Origin: Trichobilharzia szidati
Taxonomy: Eukaryota > Platyhelminthes > Trematoda > Strigeidida > Schistosomatidae
Reading direction: 5' to 3'
Length of the DNA: 64,000 nucleotides
Assembly (NCBI GenBank): GCA_944472155.2
Contig: OX235277.1
Span: 37,892,804 to 37,956,803 of the forward strand
Every line of letters begins with the position of its first letter. Position 1 is the first letter of the stretch. Of this stretch, positions 57,230 through 64,000 are shown in pieces. Under the pieces are notes generated by a model that was not told the DNA's origin, searched no databases, and saw only the letters and a list, made by a program, of their open reading frames with translations. The position numbers were made by a program, and so were the translations under genes.

Positions 57230-60200
57230 TCATCGCACCTGTGAGTGTCGAAATGGAAAAGAAGAGAAAATGAAAGTGACAAGAATTCACGTCTGCTATA
57301 AATGTTAAACACAGACTGTACATATCTGCACATTTCTCACTCAAATATGACTGAAATGTGTGCAACTTATTGAAACGTGTGGAAATGTGAAATATCATAT
57401 CCCATAAGATTACTCTGCTGGAGGCGTGACTATTTCAGTGGAGGTTAAATGAGAAATCATTCACGACAAAGTCACTCATCGCATGATATCATTGCACAGC
57501 ACAGCACAGCCCATCACAGCAAAGCATAACGTAGCACAACACAGCAAAGCATAGCATAGCAAAGCATAACCACTTACCCATTCGCATTTAGGACACCTTT
57601 CTTTACCTGGTGGATAATTTTCTAGCTCCTGAAGCAATTTGAAACACTCTATCAATACAAATCGTTCATCACATCAACATTGACGCCATTCTCAATTCAC
57701 ACTTCACAGCCGAATAAACACTCTTTGCATCACTCTAAAAACGACACATGAAATTCTCTATATCCCCTATGCGAAACAGAGACGAGCCTGCATTTTCCAC
57801 ATTCGAATTCAACACCTCAATCCATCGACAACTTATAAGACACATCAACGAAATCCCTTCCGCTCCTCACTTCCTTCCTTCCTTCCTACCTAAGTCAACC
57901 ACTTCCTAATTTCTCTCCTCATATGAGCGAATGAAATCGTGCATCCATATCCTCACGAGTGTGGGCATACCATTCACTTTGCAAAATTCAAACACACTCA
58001 GTAATATTTCACATCGAGTCAAAGAAGTACACAAATCATGACAAATATCACATATCGCAGTTGTTTGTTATCTGGCCTTGCTGAATCACTCGACCAGCTG
58101 AATTCCCACTCAATCAAATCTGTGCGATTTCCTCCATTCTCCTTGTTTCACTGATTGTATTATTGTATGTCCATGTGTCTCCAAATGCACTCAGGCACAA
58201 TTTCAATCTCCTTCCTGACGGAAGCCTCAGCTGATGATGAAGAACACGATGATGACGATGATGTTGATATTGGTGATAATAGTATTAGTGGATTTAACTC
58301 AAAGTCATTGTGTTTGTACATGTGGATGGACAGACTAGTTTAAGGAATCATAAAACTCACCGCATCGGTTAGATTTTTATACTGAATTGAATAAGAAATA
58401 ATTTAAGGCAATGAAGGCAAATTGAGAAATATTGAAATTAGAATATTCACTGTCAAATGCGCACTCAGTTCAACTGAACTCCTGTTTCTAATTGGCTAAA
58501 AGTTAAAAACAAAGACTCTGTGTTCGTGCACATCCTCCGTTCGACTAGCTATCACTCAACGTCTTCACTGTTATTCATATTTCGGCGCGACAGAGATTGA
58601 CGGAGAAGGCGTTGTTCACTACACAGACGAGTGATGTGAACGAGGTGATGTTAATGCGGCGTGAGTTGTCGCAAACACGCACTTGTCATTTCCCACAATC
58701 ACTTCACAGAACCCAGTTGGACAATCTCAGTCAGTAGATCATCTCCCACAACCGGTCATTATTCTCACTCATACAATCAGTTCAACACTCATGAACTGTA
58801 TTAGGTCGACAATGGAAATGTTTCGAGGTGAAATGATTTCCGTCAGTGAGTGAATCACTTCGCATTCGTCGAGAGATGATCATCACAAATGTGGAGATTT
58901 CCAATGATGTAGAAATTCACATCTACTCCATCTTCACTAATATCGCATATCCTTAAATGCCCACTGAATCTCAATGCCTGCTCTCAATACAAAATTTTTC
59001 GATTGTTCCACACCATTCGTATCAAGTTCACTGGAATTAGCAGGAATCTGATGATATGGGATTCTGGCTGTACACACGACAAGTATCACAGCTGAATGCA
59101 CGTTACATCAAGTTCATTCATCAGAATTACTAATCACGAATCACCCTAAAGTACAAAGTCTAATAGGTGAGGCTGAATTCTCCAATTTCACATGTTGGAA
59201 TTTCATATGAACGAATTCCGTTGGATTCTTCATCCATTGAATTAGCATTCATCCATGTGAATGAAACACACGTCAGTTTCCGGGGAATTCAAGCATCACT
59301 AAAATAAAACCTCTGCTTCAACTGTCCTCAGTGGTTAACTTGTTCAGCTTGTCATTGAATGATTCAATGCTCAAAGCAACACGCATTCGACATAAGCATG
59401 CAGGTGATACAAATAACTAGGCAGTTAAGTGAAGCTTTACAAATGTCTGTTTGTTACTTACGCATCGACAGGAAAGCGTTCCATTCGATAAATTATATGT
59501 GTAATTTCTGAATCGGGAATCAAACTCAGCTTGCTAGAGGGGAGCAGAAAACAGAAAGTAAACACAATCATGATGTTTGCATTAGTGATTCAAATTTTCT
59601 CCTCAACTCACTTGCCTCTGTGCATAATAGTCCAGATGTCAGAACCCAATGGTGAGTGACCACGTATATATATGTATGTGTGTGTGAGTGTCCATCCATT
59701 GTCAAGAAATCATTTCACATCACTGACATCACTATCAGCAAGCAAACCGTCGTGCGAGTGACAATTGATGACTGAGTGTCAGGTGAGTGGAACACTTCAT
59801 TTCTACTGGAATGCAGGGTGGTGAGGGTGGTGAAATCCACAGAGTGCGTGGATAAACGGATTTAACAAAATCACAGATTTTATTTTCACAAGTGATGAAG
59901 GCGAGACTTAGGGAGAGAGAGAGAGAGACAATTTCTAACGTGCGATCATGACCAGTGCATTCAGAATGCATCAATGATTTCTATCCATATTGAAATTCAA
60001 GTAATTCAAGTCGAAATATTTTGAGATGTGCTCATATAATGTTTGTGAATAGGCACAGTGGTTAGGACTATCGCCGACCATGCACGTGGTACGAGGTTCG
60101 ATCCCTTGCCAACGTACACCTGATATCTGTGGCCGGCCTGCAAAAAATTTGGTCTACCGATATCACATACTGAAAATTCCATACCTGGCTCCAAGGTTCC

Positions 60201-62616
60201 AGCTGTAATCCAAAAAATCAAAAAAGAAAATAACATCATGTTGCATCGACATTTGTATCAGGTTCGGTTGCATAGCGTTCACGACAATCAGGCGACCGGT
60301 GCAATATCAAAGTGAATTTCTGCTCAATATATCAGATTCCAGTCCCGTTATCTTTTCCTAATGAAACATAGCGCCAATGGAAACACGTCATCAACATTTC
60401 ACTGCAGCTATCAATTATTATTATTATTATTGTTTCCTTTAATTCCTAGAGGAATATAGGGCTTCAGCTGTGCGTCTCCATTGCGTTCGGTTCTCTGCTA
60501 GATTCTTCACCTGGCTCCAGGTCTACCCACACGTTTTCATCTACTCCTCACATGACCTCTTCCAAGTCACCCTTGCACTGACGACCAACTCGCCGCTTCC
60601 ATTTCGGGTTCCACTCGAGCAATGGCTTGTCTAGTGATGTCACTTGGTGGTTTCCTCAAAGTATAGCTCAGATTATGGCCAATCCATCTCCATTCCTTCC
60701 TGCCTATTTGTTTCACAATCGGTTCCTGCTGGGTTGGTTCGCTCATTGCTAGAGATATCTGTTGCTGATCTTTTCTCGCCGGCCATCTGATCTTGAGTGG
60801 TATTGAGCGAAGACAACTGTGAATGAAGATCTGTAGTTTGTTAGAGATACTCTTTACGACGCGCAGTGCAAGTCTCTGATCCATATAGTGCGTCAGTGGC
60901 ACAGTGGTTAGGACTATCGCCGACCATGCACATGGTCCTGGGTTCGATCCCCTGCTGGCGCACACCCGATATCTATGACCGGCCTGCAAAAAATTTGGCC
61001 TGCCGATATCCATGCTGAAAATTCCATACTTGTACTGGAAATACGGTGTGGAATCAAGCTGTAATCAAAATAATAAAAAAATAGCAGACTGACTTCACAT
61101 TGGAGTTGAAAATCCGGATCTCATTTTTGATGCTGAACTAGTGCTGTTGACCTCCACACAGACTTGAGAGTAGTGAAAGCTTGTCTTGCTTTCCTGATTC
61201 TTGCTTTGATATCCTCGTCAGTTCCGCCTGTAGTTGAAATGATGTTTCCCAGGTCGGTAGGTAAAAGAGGTTGTTTCTTTCAGGTTCCTTCCATTTATGC
61301 TGATTGTTGTCTGTTGTTGTTGTTGCTAATGTTATTGGTGGTGTTGGTCAGGAATCTTCATCATCTCTGTTTTCTCAATGTTCACCTGAAGTCCTATCTT
61401 CTCTGGATGCTTCTTCTGCCAACTTGTTGCTTTTCGCTTGCATATCTTCCAGTTTGTGGGAAAGCAGATATATATCATCAGCGAAGTTCAGATCCTCCAA
61501 GTTTTTTGTGTGAGTCCGTTTTATGCCTGTTTCCTCATTTTCCGCTGTTTGTCCCATTATCCAATCTACTGCAATCCGGAAAGCATACTCAAGTACACAC
61601 ACAAGGATCGATGGACAGCCTAATGTATCTGATCGTGCGAGACACAACAACACGCTACACGGCTTATCCAAATCACCACTGAATTCTTGTCTTACATCAC
61701 TTGTAACACTACAAACACAACATAAACATCAACAACTGACTTACTGCGCTAGCTGAAAGTGACCATTATCAAATAAGAGGAGAAGAGATGAGAGCAGATT
61801 TCTACGTTTACAATGAACAACAAACATTTCGTGGTGGGAAATCAATCAATTCGAATTCACTGGTGACCAGAGATGAAGCTTCACGTACTCACAGCACCAA
61901 ATCAATATCCATTTGTCTCCACCATATCACTCGTGAACAGTGAGCATCTTGAACAGCCACACATTTGATGAGTTTGTATCATGTGAACCACAGAGCAGAA
62001 AACACTCCCCTTTGTATTATTGATCATCTCCAATGTCTATCAACAAACATGGAACTCTCCGTGTGTGTGTGTGTGTCGGATATGTGTCGATGCACTAGGA
62101 GTAATTTTGCGAATTCGCAGAATATTATGTCAACAAATGCCGCTCATTCTCCTGAAACAACGAATTCAATTTTTCCGTCATATCAAACACACATATTTTT
62201 TGCGAATCTTTCCGTCATCTATTCACCGTGATTCCTCAATAAACATGTTTGAATTTCGACCGCATGAAGGCAAACGGAGCACACTGTAGTGCGGATAATA
62301 CATGAATGAGAAGATAAACGGTGAGACCCAACGTCCTCATCAAATATACTTGACTGAGAATCTCAATCAATGACATTCCACACAAACACCTGTGGTAACA
62401 CGAATCCATTGCAACAGTTACACAGTATGAAATGCAAGTGCAACCAGACTTGTATCACACATGCAGACACACATAGAGAAAAGAGACTGAATATTCGTGT
62501 GACTCGATATCAGATTGTCAGGCAAATGATAATATATATCTGTATACCGTCGACTTACCTTGTATTCCACTTGTCGACAGAAGAACGAAACAGAGGAGTA
62601 ATGACCAGAAAGACAT
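57230..62616 (-). CDS. Micro-exon-type gene for a small secreted, four-cysteine, N-glycosylated protein
   Basis: Predicted join on minus (plus coordinates): 62,559-62,616 (58 nt), 61,745-61,752 (8), 59,612-59,617 (6), 59,462-59,533 (72), 58,361-58,381 (21), 57,578-57,628 (51), 57,230-57,238 (9, ends TGA): 225 nt, 74 residues. Every exon has AG before it and GTAAGT or GTGAGT after it. The 72-nt exon follows a long C/T tract. Exon 1 gives the signal peptide MSFWSLLLCFVLLSTSGIQ. The 8-nt exon completes A-S-A, a canonical signal-peptidase site. The mature part starts RQ, then QAEFDSRFRNYT, with sequons N34-Y-T, N38-L-S, N41-G-T and N51-L-T and Cys 46, 48, 67 and 70 (C-R-C and C-P-K-C). Exons 5 (YKNLTDA) and 6 (ELENYPPGKERCPKCEW) are open only in phase 0, the phase exon 4 delivers. 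Schistosome MEGs share this design and make variable secreted proteins. The family was not identified. The 6-nt exon is the least certain. Confidence 0.75.
57484..57570. repeat. Degenerate pentanucleotide tandem repeat (CACAG / AGCAT types)
   Basis: CACAGCACAGCACAGC, then AGCAAAGCATAACGTAGCAC, then further AGCAT units. It lies inside the last intron, ending just before the donor of the 51-nt exon at 57,577. Confidence 0.85.
60050..60235 (+). mobile_element. SINE-B in intron 2 of the micro-exon gene
   Basis: Head GGCACAGTGGTTAGGACTAT, B-box GAGGTTCGATCCC, body GGCCTGCAAAAAATTTGG and CTGAAAATTCCATACCTG, end AGCTGTAATCC with an A-rich tail. Confidence 0.85.
60413..61582 (-). mobile_element. RTE-like retrotransposon with (ATT)n tail in intron 2, carrying a nested SINE-B
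   Basis: (ATT)n at 60,413-60,431. The 3' region and the KSISNKLQIFIHSCLRSIPL block follow to 60,888. The SINE-B interruption (60,889-61,080) is followed by the rest of the reverse-transcriptase C-terminal part, a CAA/TTG-rich stretch at 61,310-61,345 and the catalytic area FADDIYLLSHKLED (minus frame 61,375-61,671). It is truncated at 61,582. The element is in the same orientation as the host gene. Confidence 0.9.
60889..61080 (+). mobile_element. SINE-B nested inside the RTE copy
   Basis: Complete head (TGCGTCAGTGGCACAGTGG, B-box CTGGGTTCGATCCCC), body and A-rich tail. The RTE sequence resumes right after. ATAG before (60,885-60,888) and after (61,081-61,084) is a short target duplication. 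It is the youngest layer in this stack. Confidence 0.92.
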
Positions 62617-62680
62617 TGTATGAAGCACACTGTATGACGCAAAGTAATGCACAAGTTTGACATGAAGCCGACATGGATCT

Positions 62681-62689
62681 CCTTTTATA
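62681..62689 (-). promoter_or_regulatory. TATA box of the micro-exon gene
   Basis: The minus strand reads TATAAAAGG, 65-73 nt before the ATG. A start about 30 nt downstream (near 62,655) would leave a ~40-nt leader. Confidence 0.6.
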
Positions 62690-63624
62690 CACTCGTAATC
62701 TCTGTCATCGCAGTTCGTGTCTGTGTATGTGACTGTCAACAGTGATTGTCTGTCACAGAGTTGACCAGACATGAAGTCAGTGTGCACCAATCGGTGTTAT
62801 TTCTGAAGTTTTGTGTTGTAACCAATGCAATGTGAGGGGACTATCAATACGTTCAATGCCGAATACTCTTCTTCTCTCACCCACTCACTCATTCACTCAC
62901 TTACTCTCTGATTGGCGGCGATTCAGTCTTCAGAAAATCAGCCAATCGCCTGAATGTAGACAAACATCGACTGCCCCCCCTATGTATCAAACTACCTTAC
63001 ACTCCAACTGAATGTGTCTGCCGACATTACTCAGTATTTGAATCACATATCGCATAACAGATATAGCCTATTGACAAGCAGAGTGAGAATGTTCACTTGA
63101 ACATACATAGTGAAGAGAAGAGAATGGAAGTGTGTGCACAAGTGGTTATAGGGAAATGCGATCAATAGCAAGCACTAGTGATTTCTGAGAGGAGTGAGAG
63201 TAGAGATAATGTTGTTTATAATTGAACTGAGCAATGAAGTCGGAAGAATGTGAAGCGTAATGATGTGAGCCTTGCTAATAATTAAACATCAAAAATTTTT
63301 ACGTTGTTTTGGTTTATAGAGACAATGAGAATGACCTATTTCTGTCTCTTAAGATGATTCCAACGAGGTCGACTGAGAAAGCGTGGGCTGGTTGGCGTAA
63401 TAATTTGATACTGGTGATATTAAAAGTAACAGAACATATTTGGAAATGCTTCTATGCAATTAGGTGAGGCTCACTGTGAGTCGATTTACTCACTATAGAT
63501 TATCTCAGTGGAAATCAGTTGTCAGTCTTGATGGTAACATCGAAACATCCAAGGAGTCAGCAGTCCCCTTGATTACTGATGAACACATGGATAGGTCAGA
63601 ATGCAATAAAAGACGTTGTAGATG
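62690..63624. other. Upstream flank of the micro-exon gene
   Basis: No gene seen. A CACT-rich stretch at 62,876-62,908 (CTCACCCACTCACTCATTC) and CCAAT words at 62,788 and 62,942 lie upstream of the promoter. Whether they act is unknown. Confidence 0.4.
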
Positions 63625-63880
63625 TACAAGATGTATTTTTATTTCTTTTAATGCTTCACGTTCCCATTGGAACATAGGGCATCAAGCTAGAGACTTGAAG
63701 TTTCGATAGCAGTGTGAATTTTTACAGGATGGGGTCGCTAACCTCATATCCAACCTTTCCACTTCACCAGGTTGAATTCTGTCTCAGCGAGGTAAAGAGG
63801 TGCGTCGGCACCGGGATCGAACCCCTGACCATGTGCACGATTGGCCAGCGTCCTAACCGCTGTGCCACCGATGCATTCAT
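63625..63880 (-). mobile_element. SINE-A, minus strand
   Basis: The minus strand gives head GCATCGGTGGCACAGCGGTT, B-box GGGTTCGATCCCGG, a body with GAGGTTAGCGACCCC and end GCCCTATGTTCCAATGGGAA, with an A-rich tail (TTTATTTCTTTTAAT on plus). Confidence 0.85.
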
Positions 63881-64000
63881 ATCAATTCGACATTCGAGAG
63901 CAAGGTGACAATAAGCGCTTGTATGAGTCGGCATAAAATCCTGTATAAATATGCTACACTTGAGCTTGTCAAAATGAAGAGGACTTCACATGTTCAGATG

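Noticed and set aside
57957..57980. Possible 20-nt exon before GTGAGGAT on the minus strand
   Set aside because: The acceptor side lacks a pyrimidine tract and the 20-nt length breaks the frame between the 21-nt and 51-nt exons.
58155..58343. Plus-strand ORF with an Asp-rich stretch
   Set aside because: The acidic run comes from a GAT/GAC simple repeat inside an intron of the minus-strand gene. No splice or start context.
61888..61915. Possible 24-nt exon before GTGAGTACG on the minus strand
   Set aside because: Purine-rich acceptor side, and a TGA in the phase needed.
62518..62790. Longer 90-residue minus-strand ORF starting upstream of the signal-peptide ATG
   Set aside because: Its first ATG lies upstream of the TATA box and its 3' end runs through the GTAAGT donor at 62,558. 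The ATG at 62,616 opens directly onto a signal peptide.
1..64000. CRISPR array, bacterial operon or integron structure
   Set aside because: No regularly spaced identical short repeats, no ribosome-binding sites, and only eukaryotic retroelements and spliced exons.

Overview
The window reads as nuclear DNA of a parasitic flatworm, most likely a schistosome-type blood fluke. The evidence is AT-rich sequence without bacterial gene structure, dense fragments of three retroelement classes typical of schistosome genomes (RTE/SR2-like and CR1/SR1-like non-LTR elements, and Penelope-like elements with GIY-YIG endonucleases), several tRNA-headed SINE families, hammerhead-ribozyme-like repeats, and a split gene built from very small symmetric exons in the manner of schistosome micro-exon genes (MEGs). 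No species name can be given from sequence alone, and all family names rest on motif recognition, not on a search.

Layout. 1-11,261: 5'-truncated RTE copies on both strands, SINEs A, B and C, and hammerhead-like repeats in otherwise featureless DNA. 11,262-19,949: a head-to-tail tandem duplication (about 3.9 kb unit; the first copy is longer because an RTE fragment entered it afterwards). 19,950-33,900: more RTE, Penelope, SINE and hammerhead-repeat debris, plus a CR1-like element with a 309-residue reverse-transcriptase ORF (29,300-31,075, minus). 33,945-35,945: two decayed Penelope-like copies head to tail. 36,000-48,000: RTE, CR1 and Penelope fragments. 48,000-48,965: a minus-strand Penelope copy. 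50,992-53,917: the longest RTE copy (endonuclease plus reverse transcriptase, minus, frameshifted).

Two host genes can be seen, both on the minus strand. (1) The last two exons of a tetraspanin (49,488-49,829), in which the final exon runs into an antisense SINE that supplies the C-terminal tail and stop codon. (2) At 57,080-62,655, a complete MEG-like gene: TATA box, signal-peptide exon, then exons of 8, 6, 72, 21 and 51 nt and a 9-nt coding end, predicted to make a 74-residue secreted, N-glycosylated, four-cysteine protein. Its second intron hosts two SINE-B copies, one of them nested in an RTE copy. An isolated transmembrane-type exon (55,633-55,772) lies between the two genes.

Except for those genes, almost everything that can be named is mobile-element sequence. 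Most RTE copies begin at an (ATT)n tail and lose their 5' end, as expected of target-primed reverse transcription.
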